In this document: one piece after another, positions 46,061 to 55,627 of the stretch
How the letters are laid out: every line of letters starts with the position of its first letter
Numbering within the stretch: the stretch's first letter is position 1
Source of the DNA: Methylobacterium durans
GTDB taxonomy: Bacteria > Pseudomonadota > Alphaproteobacteria > Rhizobiales > Beijerinckiaceae
Length of the DNA: 64,000 nt
Direction of reading: 5' to 3'
Assembly (NCBI RefSeq): GCF_003173715.1
Contig: NZ_CP029550.1
Coordinates: 4,945,501-5,009,500, forward strand
The notes under the pieces: model-generated
What the model was told of the DNA's origin: nothing
Database searches by the model: none
Seen by the model: the letters and a program-made list of their open reading frames with translations, nothing else
Translations under genes and position numbers: made by a program

Positions 46061-47059
46061 ATGACCGGAAGCAACAAGCCCGCACGTCGCGTCTTTCAAG
46101 CGGTCGCAGCGCTGATCGCTTTGATGATCGTCTCGCTTCCCGTTCAAGCTAAGCAGGACGACAAGGCCGACTCCGACAAGGCTGACCAATCGACGGGCGG
46201 CAAGGGAGACGGCCAGGAGGGCGGCAAGTCAGACAAGCAGAAGGACGTCGATACCGAGCACCTGTTCGGCTTCACCGAGGGCGCCGACGCGGGCGAGAAG
46301 GGCGAGCAGGAGGTGGTGGTCGATACCGTCACACGCCTGAGCAAGCGCCGCGACGGACCAGGCCCATCGACTTACCGTGTGCTCGACACCCGCTTCGCCT
46401 ACCAGTTCAACCCCATCGACAGGTTCAGCGTCGAGTTGAGCGCCTTCGGCAACCTCCGTCGCCAGCGCAACATCGTGGATCTGGACGACAAGTCCTTCGG
46501 CACCTTCGACGGGGTGTCAGTGGAGCTCAAGTACCGGTTCCTGAAGGGCTCTGCCGAGCAGCCCCTCGGGCTGGCGATCGAGGTGCGACCGCGCTTCACC
46601 CGCGTGCTGCCGATCGAAGGCAACGGGGCCAACATCTTCGACATGGAAAGCCTGCTGCAACTCGATGTTCAGGTGGTGCCGGACAAGATCTGGTACGGCA
46701 GCAACATCAGCTTCGAGCCAGCCGCAGGGCGGCAGCGAGGTTCCGGCGAGGGATACCGCTCTTCGACGTTCCTGTGGTCGAACGCCGTTGTTGGACGGAT
46801 CGCGGAGAAGACCTTCCTGGGCCCGGAGGTTCGCTACCTGCGGGGCTATGACGGGATCTTCCTCAACCGCTTGGAGAGCGAGGCGCTCTTCATCGGTCCT
46901 GCGTTGCACCACCGTTTCACTGAGAAAGCCTGGCTGACGCTGGCCTACGGAGCGCAGGTCTGGGGTCGCGACACCGATCCGGCGTACGCGCGGCGTGCCC
47001 TGGGCCTGAACCAGTTCGAGCGCCACAACCTGCGCGTGAAGTTCGGCATGGAATTCTGA
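46061..47059 (+). CDS. Outer-membrane beta-barrel protein, function unknown
   Basis: A 332-residue exported protein from ATG 46061. Signal peptide FQAVAALIALMIVSLPVQAK, then a Lys/Asp/Gly-rich low-complexity linker (KQDDKADSDKADQSTGGKGD, residues 30-65). Alternating amphipathic strands follow (RFAYQFNPIDRFSVELSAFG, LGLAIEVRPRFTRVLPIEG) and end in FGMEF, with the terminal Phe that BamA recognises. A longer frame from 45974 lacks a signal peptide. Confidence 0.75.
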   Translation: MTGSNKPARRVFQAVAALIALMIVSLPVQAKQDDKADSDKADQSTGGKGDGQEGGKSDKQKDVDTEHLFGFTEGADAGEKGEQEVVVDTVTRLSKRRDGPGPSTYRVLDTRFAYQFNPIDRFSVELSAFGNLRRQRNIVDLDDKSFGTFDGVSVELKYRFLKGSAEQPLGLAIEVRPRFTRVLPIEGNGANIFDMESLLQLDVQVVPDKIWYGSNISFEPAAGRQRGSGEGYRSSTFLWSNAVVGRIAEKTFLGPEVRYLRGYDGIFLNRLESEALFIGPALHHRFTEKAWLTLAYGAQVWGRDTDPAYARRALGLNQFERHNLRVKFGMEF

Positions 47060-47245
47060 GCAAGGCAGCGTGATTTGCTCTTCCCGCAGCCCAAAGGCAG
47101 CTTCCAGCTCCTTTGGGACTTGCCCGTCTCACTGCTAATCACAGGCCGGATCATCCCGCTATCGCGCGTGCCGATGGTCAACACGCGCTACTCTCATCGG
47201 CGGCCAATCAGAAGCCTTTGAAGCGGGGTGGGAGGGGGCATCGAG

Positions 47246-47593
47246 ATGAGAGCATTTCTAGGTTGGATCCTGTGCCTCTGGATCGCTGCTGCCCAAGCGG
47301 AGACCGCCAAGATTGTAGGGATCGGAGCTTCGACATGTGCCCGGTTCAACCAGGACATCTTGGAGCGCCCGGACGTCGAGCGAGACTACTTTGCCTAAGC
47401 ACAGGGCTTCAAGAGCGGAGCGCTCATCAGGGCCCCAGAAGGTGTCGACAGGGGGCTGGACCTCGCGCCGTCCTCATTGCCCCTGAACGTCCAGGCGGAC
47501 TTCATCCGCGCATTCTGCGCCAAGAACAACGATCAGGGCTACATGGACGCGGTGCGCGCGCTCTATCACCGGCTGCGCGGACCCAGCCTCTGA
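47246..47593 (+). pseudogene. Small exported protein with in-frame stop
   Basis: ATG 47246 after GGAGGGGG. Residues 1-50 include a signal peptide (FLGWILCLWIAAAQA) and AKIVGIGASTCARFNQDILE. A TAA interrupts after RDYFA (codon 51), then the same frame continues AQGFKSGALIRAPEGVDRGL, FIRAFCAKNNDQGYMDAVRA to a normal stop. Probably a Trp codon (W-A-Q-G) mutated. It resembles Rap1a/Tai-like or periplasmic lysozyme-inhibitor-sized proteins only in size; family not assigned. Confidence 0.65.
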
Positions 47594-47708
47594 GGTTGAA
47601 GCTTTGCCGAAGCATTCAACGGAGCTGATAGCACCGATAGGCGCTACTTGGCTGGGATATCCGCTTCGGAAGCGCCGCCCGAGTTGATCGAATGACGACG
47701 AGGGGCGG

Positions 47709-47831
47709 ATTGTGTTGAAAAACTCCGTTTGACCCTCTTCTGAGGGCATGAACCCACAACACCTGGGGCGGCGAGCGCCAGCCACCAGCCGTAGAGACCT
47801 CGGTCCGTGCTGAGGAGTCTTTCTACACAAT
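47709..47831. mobile_element. 123-bp MITE-like element
   Basis: Terminal inverted repeats ATTGTGTTGAAAAACTCC and (inward from right) ATTGTGTAGAAAGACTCC agree at 16 of 18 positions, with CGG on both outer sides. No coding capacity. The ends look like those of IS1182-type elements, a relative of which is decayed at 44605. Confidence 0.65.
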
Positions 47832-47980
47832 CGGCGCGAAGCTGTCGTTCACAGACGGATCATTTCTCGGCGGGAACAGAATTCGTAGACCAATGTTGCA
47901 AAGCGTCCCTTCCTGACGAACCAGGTTCCACTGCCGAGGCGAGAGATTTAGCCTGACAGGTGTGCGTGAGTCGCGACCGG

Positions 47981-49345
47981 ATGACGTCGGCTATGACAAG
48001 CAGCAATCTCAGCAAAGACTTACGGCTCGCTGGTCAGCTCGCCAGTCCACAACCGCAATTCACCGCCGAAGCGCCACAGTCGAGCCGCCGCCGAGCGATT
48101 GTCGCTGGCGCCATCGGCAACCTGCTCGAATGGTACGACTTCGCCGCCTACGGGTACTTCAGCACCGCGATCGGACTGAACTTCTTTCCCTCCGACAACC
48201 ACACTACGTCTCTGCTCTCGGCCTTCGCCGTCTTTGCAGCCGCCTTCTTCGTGCGTCCAATCGGAGGTGTCGTCTTCGGCCACGTCGGCGACCGCTACGG
48301 CCGCAAGCCCGCACTCCTCCTGTCGGCCGGCCTGATGACGGTCTCAACCTTCGCGATGGGTTGCTTGCCGACCTACGAAACAGCCGGGCTCCTTGCCCCA
48401 ATACTGCTGGTGGCGTTGCGGCTCTGCCAGGGCCTCTCGGTCGGTGGTGAGTACACCTCCTCGGCCATCTTCCTGGCCGAGGCCGCTGATCCGAGGCGTC
48501 GCGGTCTGACAGGCAGCTTCGCTGGCATCGGCGCGGCGAGCGGTATCCTGGTGGGCTCGATCGTCGGTGCGGTCGTGACCGGGCTGCTGACACCCGACGA
48601 GGTGCGCGAATGGGGCTGGCGCCTGCCGTTCCTGTTCGGCATTGGCCTTGGCGGGTTCATCTTCGTGCTGCGCCGGCATTTAAGCGAGCAGCAAGTGGAT
48701 GAGACTTTCGCTGAGGACCGCGCCCCCAAGGACGATCGCTCGCCCCTACGCACGGCCATCGAGAACGACGGCTCGGCGATGGTACGCGCCTTCGCCATGA
48801 TACTCGGGCTGGCCGTCTCCAACTACGTCGTGTTCGTGTACCTCGCGACATACCTGCACACTGTGATTGGTCTTTCGCAGAGCACCGCGCTCCTCATCAA
48901 CTCGATCGCCATGGCGGTGACGACCATTTGTCTTCCGGTCATGGGGGCGCTGTCTGATCGTTTCGGCCGCAAGCGGGTGCTGGTCGTGACCGTGTCCAAC
49001 CTTGTCTTGCTGTCTTGGCCATTGTTCCTTCTGCTCGGCGGTGGGCAGCCTGTGCCGATCCTGTTCGGACAGATCGTGTTCGCGGTATTAGTCGCCGGAT
49101 ACGGCGCCGTGATCCCAGTCGCGCTCGTCGAGATGTTTGGGCATGGTTCACGCTGCACGGCGCTGGCGATCAGCTACAATGCCGCGATGGCCCTTGCAGG
49201 TGGAACCGCGCCGATGGTGGCGGCCTGGATCGTCCACCGCCTGCAGATAGTGGCCGGGCCGGGCCTGTACATAGCGGTTCTGGCGCTCGTCTCACTCGCC
49301 GCCGTCCTCACGATGCGTGACAAGACTGGGAGTACGCTGACGTAG
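47981..49345 (+). CDS. MFS (metabolite:H+ symporter) transporter
   Basis: About 454 residues from ATG 47981; GTG 47960 and ATG 47993 are alternatives. Twelve helices are expected. MHS-family hallmarks: NLLEWYDFAAYGYFSTAIGL, the loop DRYGRKPALLLSAGLM, RLCQGLSVGGEYTSSAIFLA, and the second-half loop DRFGRKRVLVVTV. Relatives import osmolytes or carboxylates (ProP, KgtP, CitA types). Unlike the one at 8184 it is intact. Confidence 0.9.
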   Translation: MTSAMTSSNLSKDLRLAGQLASPQPQFTAEAPQSSRRRAIVAGAIGNLLEWYDFAAYGYFSTAIGLNFFPSDNHTTSLLSAFAVFAAAFFVRPIGGVVFGHVGDRYGRKPALLLSAGLMTVSTFAMGCLPTYETAGLLAPILLVALRLCQGLSVGGEYTSSAIFLAEAADPRRRGLTGSFAGIGAASGILVGSIVGAVVTGLLTPDEVREWGWRLPFLFGIGLGGFIFVLRRHLSEQQVDETFAEDRAPKDDRSPLRTAIENDGSAMVRAFAMILGLAVSNYVVFVYLATYLHTVIGLSQSTALLINSIAMAVTTICLPVMGALSDRFGRKRVLVVTVSNLVLLSWPLFLLLGGGQPVPILFGQIVFAVLVAGYGAVIPVALVEMFGHGSRCTALAISYNAAMALAGGTAPMVAAWIVHRLQIVAGPGLYIAVLALVSLAAVLTMRDKTGSTLT

Positions 49346-49621
49346 CGGCGCTCGAACGATCAGCGAGAACGCCGTCGGCCGCGCCGTTGATACTCTGCCG
49401 CTCTGAGGCCGCGTACGGGCGCAACCAGACCCATCATCGAGGCTGCTTTTATGCCCGCTGCGGAAGATCGGTCCGAGCTGCCTCGCCGGCAGCAACGGAG
49501 GAACCTCGACAGCCCAGATGGACCGCGATCTTTCGCAGCATTAACAGAACTCGCTCAGCCTCTGTCCTCGTCTCATCTCGATCGACTGCGAAGCGGCGCC
49601 TCGGTCAGGGCGGCTCTGACG

Positions 49622-50932
49622 TCATTGCTGAGTGGCCATGCGGTCGACGAATAGCGCACCCTTGGAGATCACGGTCTCGCTCGCCGCCAAGCCTTCGACG
49701 ACCTCCAAATTGCCTTCGTTCAATGTGCCGGGCGTGATGTGGCGGTGCTCGACCACGTTGCCGTCCTTGAGCACCCAGACGCTCGCCTGATCACCCTCGA
49801 AGATCACCGCCCGCCGCGGCACAGAGAGCGAAACCGTGTCGTATTCCTTGATGATGCTGACGCTCGCGAACATCTCGGGCTTGAGCAGGTTGTTGCTGTT
49901 CTCGATCTCGCCGCGCACGACGATCCGCCGTGTCGCTGGGTCGACGGAGGCTCCGATGAAGTTTACTCGGGCCTCGAAGGTCCGGTTCGGGTGGGCGAGA
50001 ACGCGAAACAGCAGCCGCTCGCCCAGCATCACCTTGGCCGCGTCGACCTCGCGCAGATGCGCGACGAGCCAGACCAGCGATAGATCGCCGATGATGTAGG
50101 ACGGGTCTGTCCCGCCGGTGGCGACGTACTGCCCGGGCCCAATCTTGCGCTGGATGATCGTGCCGCTGAGCGGCGCGTTGATCATCGTCTCGGCGTTGAT
50201 CACGCCCTTCTGCTGAAGGGTGGTCATGTCCGGATCTTTCAGGCCGAGGATGCGCAGGCGGTTGCGCACCGCCTCTAGGCCGACCTCGGCTGTCTTGAGA
50301 TCGTTCGTGGCGTTCGAGAGGTCGTTCTGCGCGTTCTGCAATTCGCGCAGCGTCGTCGTTCGCGACTCGAAGAGGTCGCGCTGGCGCTTCTCTACGGCCT
50401 GCGCGAGGGTGAGTTGCGAGCGACTCTTGCTGAGGACGTTGAGGGCGGCGAGGTAATCGTTCTGGGCCTGGACCATCTCGTTGGCCTGTACGGAGAAGAG
50501 TGGCGTGCCCTGTCTCACGTGCTGCCCTGTCTGCCCAAAGATCGCGACGACGCGCCCCGGATAGGGCGAGAAGATCGGAGTTGCCCTGTACTCGTCGACG
50601 CTGATCTTCCCTTCGGTGACGATCTCCTCGTAGAAAAACCTGTGTTCGACGCTCGCCGTCGTGAGCGTCTCTAGCTGCCGCTCCGTGAGCACGAAGCTCC
50701 CCCGCATCGGCTGATTGAGGGCCGCCGGTGTGGCGATCAGCGCCGTCGACGGGCCTGCGGCCGCCTCGGTCGAGCGCTGATACCAGACCACCCCGCCCAC
50801 GCTGGCCAGGAGCGCCACGATAATCAGGACCTGGAGCCAGGGCTTCAGGACAATGGGTTTCCCGTTCCGGCCATGCGCATCGCTCATTGGCGCCGCATCC
50901 ATAGAAAAGCGCTCGACCGTTCGGGCCAGCAT
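49622..50932 (-). CDS. Efflux RND/HlyD-type periplasmic adaptor subunit (orphan)
   Basis: A 436-residue membrane-fusion protein with a single N-terminal anchor (VLIIVALLASVGGVVWYQRS). Lipoyl/hairpin parts are IFSPYPGRVVAIFGQTGQHV and GTPLFSVQANEMVQAQNDYL; a long coiled coil follows, then INAPLSGTIIQRKIGPGQYV, and beta-barrel and membrane-proximal domains. CusB-like in the heavy-metal efflux branch. No RND pump or TolC gene is next to it; IS1111 lies upstream. It starts at ATG 50932 after GGGAAG. Confidence 0.87.
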   Translation of the reverse strand: MLARTVERFSMDAAPMSDAHGRNGKPIVLKPWLQVLIIVALLASVGGVVWYQRSTEAAAGPSTALIATPAALNQPMRGSFVLTERQLETLTTASVEHRFFYEEIVTEGKISVDEYRATPIFSPYPGRVVAIFGQTGQHVRQGTPLFSVQANEMVQAQNDYLAALNVLSKSRSQLTLAQAVEKRQRDLFESRTTTLRELQNAQNDLSNATNDLKTAEVGLEAVRNRLRILGLKDPDMTTLQQKGVINAETMINAPLSGTIIQRKIGPGQYVATGGTDPSYIIGDLSLVWLVAHLREVDAAKVMLGERLLFRVLAHPNRTFEARVNFIGASVDPATRRIVVRGEIENSNNLLKPEMFASVSIIKEYDTVSLSVPRRAVIFEGDQASVWVLKDGNVVEHRHITPGTLNEGNLEVVEGLAASETVISKGALFVDRMATQQ

Positions 50933-51383
50933 CGACCGCTTCCCAACATTAACGCACGAAAGGCAAATCTGCTTCGAGGTGCCCGGAGTTCATCACCAAA
51001 TCCGTACAGGCGCCGGGACACATATTTTGCTTGGCGGGCTCCTTGAAAATCTAACGGAGTGAGGAACGGCTGCTCACCGGCGTAGCTGTACTGAGCAGCT
51101 TCCACAGCTAGGCCGACACGCATCCTGGCGAGATGAGATCACGGGACTTATACGATCAAGCGGCTCCGTAAAGCTCCGCCCACGAACATCCGCTTCGGAG
51201 ATGCCGTCTCAATCGGCTGAGTTGCGGCAATGGGCGCAACGCCGAATGGCTGATCCTGGCCGACAACAGAATGGCGGCTTTCGGCAGCTGACCTGCAGAA
51301 GCAGATGGGCTGGATGGCTCCCGCTCCCGGCGCTGCGGCGCCAAGAAGGTGCTGTCATGCAGCAGGAGCTTGGAGCCACTACG
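50933..51383. other. IS1111 left flank, no gene
   Basis: Between the adaptor gene and the transposase no frame is supported. GCAATGGGCGCAA at 51229 resembles motifs at 15318 and 45682. The exact left end of the insertion sequence was not resolved. Confidence 0.4.
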
Positions 51384-52418
51384 ATGGAGATCACGACCGT
51401 CGGCCTCGACCTGGCCAAGAACGTCTTCCAAGTGCACGCCATCAGTTGCACGGGCGAGGTTCTCGTCCGGCGCGCGCTCAGGCGGGCGCAGGTGATGCCC
51501 TTCTTCCGCAAGCTCCCGCCCTGTCTGATCGGCATGGAAGCTTGCGGCGCGAGCCATCATTGGGCGCGCGAACTCACGGCCCTCGGTCACGAGGTGCGAC
51601 TGATGCCGCCGGCCTACGTCAAACCGTACGTAAAGCGCGGTAAGACTGATGCGGCGGACGCCGAGGCGATCTGCGAGGCTGTCACGCGCCCGACCATGCG
51701 CTTCGTGCCGATCAAATCGGTCGAGCAGCAATCAGCCTTGTCTCTGCATCGGACGCGCGATCTCCTGGTCCGGCAGCGCACGCAGTTGGTCAACATGGTC
51801 CGCGGGCTGCTGGCCGAGTTCGGCATCGATATCCCGAAGGGCCTCACTCATGCCCTCGCCTTCGTACGGCGTGCGATCGCCGGTGAGGCGCACGAGGTCC
51901 CGAAGCTGGCCGCCAAGGTGATCGGCGCCTTAGCCGCGCAGGCGATCGCGGTGCAGGACAGCATCCACCGGCTCGAACGCGACCTGCTGGCTTGGTACCG
52001 CTCGAACGATCTCGCCCGACGCATCGCCACCGTGCCCGGCGTCGGCTTGCTCGGCGCGACCGCGCTGGCCGCCACCGTCACTGATCCGAGCCACTTCCGC
52101 TCCGGGCGTCAGTTTGCGGCCTGGCTGGGTTTGACACCGCTCAACAACTCCAGCGGCGGCAAGGAACGGCTCGGCCGGATCTCGAAGATGGGCGACCAGT
52201 ACCTGCGCCGGCTTCTCGTCACCGGCATGACCTCGCTCGTCCGGCGCAACAAGCACCATCCCAGCGCGGCCGACCCGCGCCTGAACGCACTGCTCGCTCG
52301 CAAGCCGGTCCGCCTCGCCACGGTCGCGATGGCCAATCGGGCGGCGCGGGCGATCTGGGCCATCATGGTCCGGGGCGAGGTCTACCGGACGCCCGCGCTC
52401 GGCATCGCGGCGGTCTGA
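51384..52418 (+). CDS. IS110/IS1111 transposase (DEDD)
   Basis: A 344-residue protein; ATG 51384 (MEITTVGLDLAKNVFQVHAI) is preferred over the longer frame from 51201 because similarity starts there. The RuvC-like DEDD half has D in LDLAKNVF, E in IGMEACGASHHWA, and D/D in GKTDAADAEAICEAV. The Transposase_20 half has VPGVGLLGATALAATVTDPS with the catalytic Ser in LTPLNNSSGGKERLGRISK. IS110 enzymes recombine DNA guided by a structured RNA from the same element. Confidence 0.95.
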   Translation: MEITTVGLDLAKNVFQVHAISCTGEVLVRRALRRAQVMPFFRKLPPCLIGMEACGASHHWARELTALGHEVRLMPPAYVKPYVKRGKTDAADAEAICEAVTRPTMRFVPIKSVEQQSALSLHRTRDLLVRQRTQLVNMVRGLLAEFGIDIPKGLTHALAFVRRAIAGEAHEVPKLAAKVIGALAAQAIAVQDSIHRLERDLLAWYRSNDLARRIATVPGVGLLGATALAATVTDPSHFRSGRQFAAWLGLTPLNNSSGGKERLGRISKMGDQYLRRLLVTGMTSLVRRNKHHPSAADPRLNALLARKPVRLATVAMANRAARAIWAIMVRGEVYRTPALGIAAV

Positions 52419-52453
52419 GGGGGAACTCACCAATCAGCCCGGTACCGCGCGAA

Positions 52454-52691
52454 GGAGGTTGCGAGGACCCTGTGAAGTGATGGCGCACCGGTCAGACCGG
52501 GGACGAGGACAACCCGCTAAACGTCGAGGGCGTCGAAGCCCGCGAAGCAGGATGGGACCTCGTCCGCGGAAACCATCAGGGCCAGCGGTCGATGACCGCG
52601 CGAACAGGCCGAACACAAGACGGCACCCGACCGAAATGCCAATCCGTCACAGATCCCCTTGCAACGCGGGAGCCATCCACACAGGACGTTC
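52454..52691 (+). ncRNA. Candidate IS1111 guide RNA region (copy B)
   Basis: Colinear with 725-967: GGAGGTTGCGAG, GTGATGGCG, ACCGGTCAGACCGG, ATCAGGGCCAGC, AACAGGCCG and TTGCAACGCGGGAGCCATCC. ACCGGTCAGACCGG is itself a short hairpin. Differences between copies cluster in internal stretches, as expected for guide loops. Ends and folding unproven. Confidence 0.42.
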
Positions 52692-52833
52692 ATCGCGGCT
52701 CGCGCGCTCGCCCGAAGGGGCTGGCGCGGGCTCGCTGACGGGAGCCTCATTCAGTGAAGGCGACGATGGACCAGCGGCAAGCAGGCTGGCACGCTGCGGA
52801 GAGCCATCGTCGGCCCTCCTCGACCGAATGTTA

Positions 52834-55371
52834 TTAGAATTTGCGGACCAGCGGCTCTGGCATCGGAGCCGGCGCCTCGCCGAAGGTGTAGCGGACACCG
52901 CCGTAGAGCGAGAGCGGCTGCGCCAGCGTCGTCGTGCGCGGATCGTTGATCACGAAGTTGCCCGCAACCGGACCCCGCTCCGCAAACGTGCCGAACGTGG
53001 CGTAGCGGTTGTTGGTCAGGTTGGTCACGTAGCCGAACAGCTCCAGGTTCGGGTTGACCCGGTAGCTCGTGTTGAGGCTCAGCACGTAGTAGGCAGGCAG
53101 CTTCGGGTTCAGGTTCGACTCGTCACCCCGGAAGTAGGACGACGAGTAGGCCTGCAGCGCCATGCCGACGCGCCAGCGCGGCAGCAGCTCGACATCGAAA
53201 CCGATCTTGAACTGGTGGGCCGGGACCAGCGGCACCTTGTTGCCTGGCCGAATGAAGATCGCGCCGTCATCGGCCAGCGGATTGTTCGGCGAGGTGAGCG
53301 TGCCCGTGAACTGGAAGGTCGCGTCGATTAGCGCGTAGTTCGCGTAGACCGACAGCCAGTCCGCGACGTACTCGGCCCCGACCTCAACGCCCTGGCGCTG
53401 CGTGGCCGGCACGTTGACGAAGTAGCCGCGCGCCGCGTTGCCGGGTGTGGCGAGCTGCAGGATGTCGTTTGCCAGATCCGTGCGGAAGGCGCCGATCTTC
53501 CAGTTGACGAGACCGCCATCGTAGAAGTCCGGCAGCGCGCCTCGGAAGCCCACCTCATAGGTCTGCGCGGTGACCTGCTTGAGCGGCGGGTCGGCCACCA
53601 CCGAGTTCGGCAGCAGGCAGGGCCGGTCCGGGTTGGCGCAGGCGAGCTCCAGTGGGGTCGGCGCCCGGTTCGACTCCGAGTAGCTGCCGTAGAGCGAGAG
53701 GTTCGGCGTGAAGCGGTAGGTCAGGCCGGCGAGCGGGTTGATCTTGCTGTAGTAGTGCGTGCCCGTCACGTCCGGCGAGAAGCCAGTCAGATCCAGGCTG
53801 GTGATGCGCGCGAAGTTGAGCCGCGCGCCAGCCGTCAGCGAGAGCGCATCGGTCAGGTCGATCGTGTCGGTGGTGTAGGGGCCCATGTAGAGGTTCGAGC
53901 CAAGGACGCTCGATGGCGCGATCCCGAGCGCCCCGGCCGTGCGCAAGAAGTCGGTGCCGAGGCCCGGAATGTTGCCGTAGAAGGGGTTGTTGGGATCTGT
54001 GGTCACCCTGAGGTTAGGGTTGATCACGCCGAGTGTGCTCGACGACTTGAAGCTGTAGTCGGCAACGTCGATCGAGCCGCCTACGACGAAGCTGTTACTG
54101 AGCCCGAAGACCTTGTCGCGGTTGGCCGCCTGAAGCGAGCCGCCGTAGCCCGTCGCCTCGATCTTAGTGGTGTCGATGGTGCCGTAGGGCACGCCCGGCG
54201 TGAAGGGGATGCGCGGCGTGGTCGGGCTGACGATCAGGAACTGGTTGCGGAAGGCGAGCGGTGACTGCCCGGGTGCGGGGCTGAAGCCGTCATCCTCGAA
54301 GCAGAGCGAACCGCGGAAGGAGGACTGCCGGCTGCAGTTCTCGAAGTTGCCGTCGTTGCCATCGACATAGCTCTGGCTGAAGCGACGCATGTAGGCGTTG
54401 CCAGCCAAGTCCCAGGTCGGCGAAAGATCGACGCGACCGGTGACTTGGAGCGTGCCGAGTTCGGTCGTGACGGTCTGCGGGAAGGTGAAGATCGCCCGCT
54501 CATTGATGCGGGTAAAATCCACCGGCGTCGCGGAGGTTGCGCCGTAGAAGGTCCGGGCGAACTGGCCGATGACGTGGAACTCCGCGTCGGGCGTGCGGTA
54601 GCCGAGATCGCTGTAGATCCGTCCGAGCGTGCTCGGGCTCTCATAGCGCCAGCCGCGATCGTTCAGACCGTCGCCCGCGAAGTAGAAGCTCCAGGGGCCG
54701 ATCACTTGGCCGTGCTGGAGCGAGCCGGCAACACGTCCATCCGAGCCGCCGAGCGCAGTGATCTCGGTGCCCTGCCAAGTGAAGCCGTTCTTCATCTGGA
54801 TGTTGATCGCGCCGCCGAGCGCGTTGAGTCCGAAAACCGGGTTGCCGGTGACGACGTCGATGCGGTTGATCGCGACCTGCGGGATCAGGTCGAGGTTCAC
54901 CACGTCGCCGAAGGCTTCGTTGATGCGCACGCCGTTCTGGTAGACGGCGAGGCCCTGCGGCACGCCGGTGACCGGCGAGGCCTGGAAGCCGCGATAGGTG
55001 ATGTCGACGCGGTTCGCGCTGCCTTGGGCGTCGGAGATGTTGAGGCCCGGCACGCGCCGAGCCAGCGTGTCGACCGGGTTGAAGGTCGCCCGGTCGAATT
55101 CCAGGTCGGCCCGCGTGACGGACTCGACGGTGCTGGGGATCTTGTAGAGGGGCTGGGCACCACCGCGCAGACGCTCGGTGACGGGCGCTTGGATGGCTGG
55201 GCCTGCAGGAGCATCGAGGACCGGCGCTGCCGACGCGCCGTTGCCGGCAGAGGTGCCCACCGGTGTCGTGGCGACGACGCTGAGCTCACCCAGCGTGACG
55301 GACTGCTGAGCCTGAACGATGGCGGGTAGCAGCGCCACCGATGCGATCAAGCTGCCGCGCAGCGCCCACAT
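52834..55371 (-). CDS. TonB-dependent outer-membrane receptor
   Basis: An 845-residue protein with signal peptide (LIASVALLPAIVQAQQ), TonB-box-like LGELSVVATTPVG, a plug domain (ARRVPGLNISDAQGSANRVD, ITYRGFQASPVTGVPQGLAV, NPVFGLNALGGAINIQMKNG), and a 22-strand barrel (GLTYRFTPNLSLYGSYSESN, YEVGFRGALPDF) ending RKF. It imports a siderophore, cobalamin or other large ligand using TonB. No TonB/ExbBD or riboswitch was seen; two small hairpins occur in the 5' region (CTCTCG/CGAGAG near 55421-55440). Confidence 0.92.
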   Translation of the reverse strand: MWALRGSLIASVALLPAIVQAQQSVTLGELSVVATTPVGTSAGNGASAAPVLDAPAGPAIQAPVTERLRGGAQPLYKIPSTVESVTRADLEFDRATFNPVDTLARRVPGLNISDAQGSANRVDITYRGFQASPVTGVPQGLAVYQNGVRINEAFGDVVNLDLIPQVAINRIDVVTGNPVFGLNALGGAINIQMKNGFTWQGTEITALGGSDGRVAGSLQHGQVIGPWSFYFAGDGLNDRGWRYESPSTLGRIYSDLGYRTPDAEFHVIGQFARTFYGATSATPVDFTRINERAIFTFPQTVTTELGTLQVTGRVDLSPTWDLAGNAYMRRFSQSYVDGNDGNFENCSRQSSFRGSLCFEDDGFSPAPGQSPLAFRNQFLIVSPTTPRIPFTPGVPYGTIDTTKIEATGYGGSLQAANRDKVFGLSNSFVVGGSIDVADYSFKSSSTLGVINPNLRVTTDPNNPFYGNIPGLGTDFLRTAGALGIAPSSVLGSNLYMGPYTTDTIDLTDALSLTAGARLNFARITSLDLTGFSPDVTGTHYYSKINPLAGLTYRFTPNLSLYGSYSESNRAPTPLELACANPDRPCLLPNSVVADPPLKQVTAQTYEVGFRGALPDFYDGGLVNWKIGAFRTDLANDILQLATPGNAARGYFVNVPATQRQGVEVGAEYVADWLSVYANYALIDATFQFTGTLTSPNNPLADDGAIFIRPGNKVPLVPAHQFKIGFDVELLPRWRVGMALQAYSSSYFRGDESNLNPKLPAYYVLSLNTSYRVNPNLELFGYVTNLTNNRYATFGTFAERGPVAGNFVINDPRTTTLAQPLSLYGGVRYTFGEAPAPMPEPLVRKF

Positions 55372-55627
55372 GTTCGTCCCCCACCGTTCCTGGAGACGGT
55401 CTTACGGCTCCGCTTGAACTCTCGGCAATCACGAGAGCCCGGACTCGGACCTGACTTCCAGCAGTTCATCCGGGTGGACTCACCAATCTCGGTTGCCGTG
55501 CCGATCCGGCAACAGTTGGTGCATCGCAGTCCCGGATTTTCCAGGAGGAGCTGGCAAAAACAGTCGGGATAAATAGGCAAGTCTGCGTCATGTGGCGTAA
55601 TGGAGGGGCTGCAGCGGGCGTGAGTTC

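Larger units (their letters stand above)
51384..52691 (+). mobile_element. IS110-family (IS1111 group) element, apparently complete
   Basis: An intact transposase is followed by a 270-bp non-coding 3' end conserved with the copy at 725-967. The 3' limit is drawn where similarity stops (after ACAGGACGTTC). The 5' limit is uncertain. Confidence 0.8.

Noticed and set aside
54445..55329. 294-codon plus-strand frame
   Set aside because: Antisense of the TonB-dependent receptor plug domain.
55372..55620. Cobalamin riboswitch upstream of the TonB receptor
   Set aside because: Two short hairpins are present but no B12-box-like core was found.
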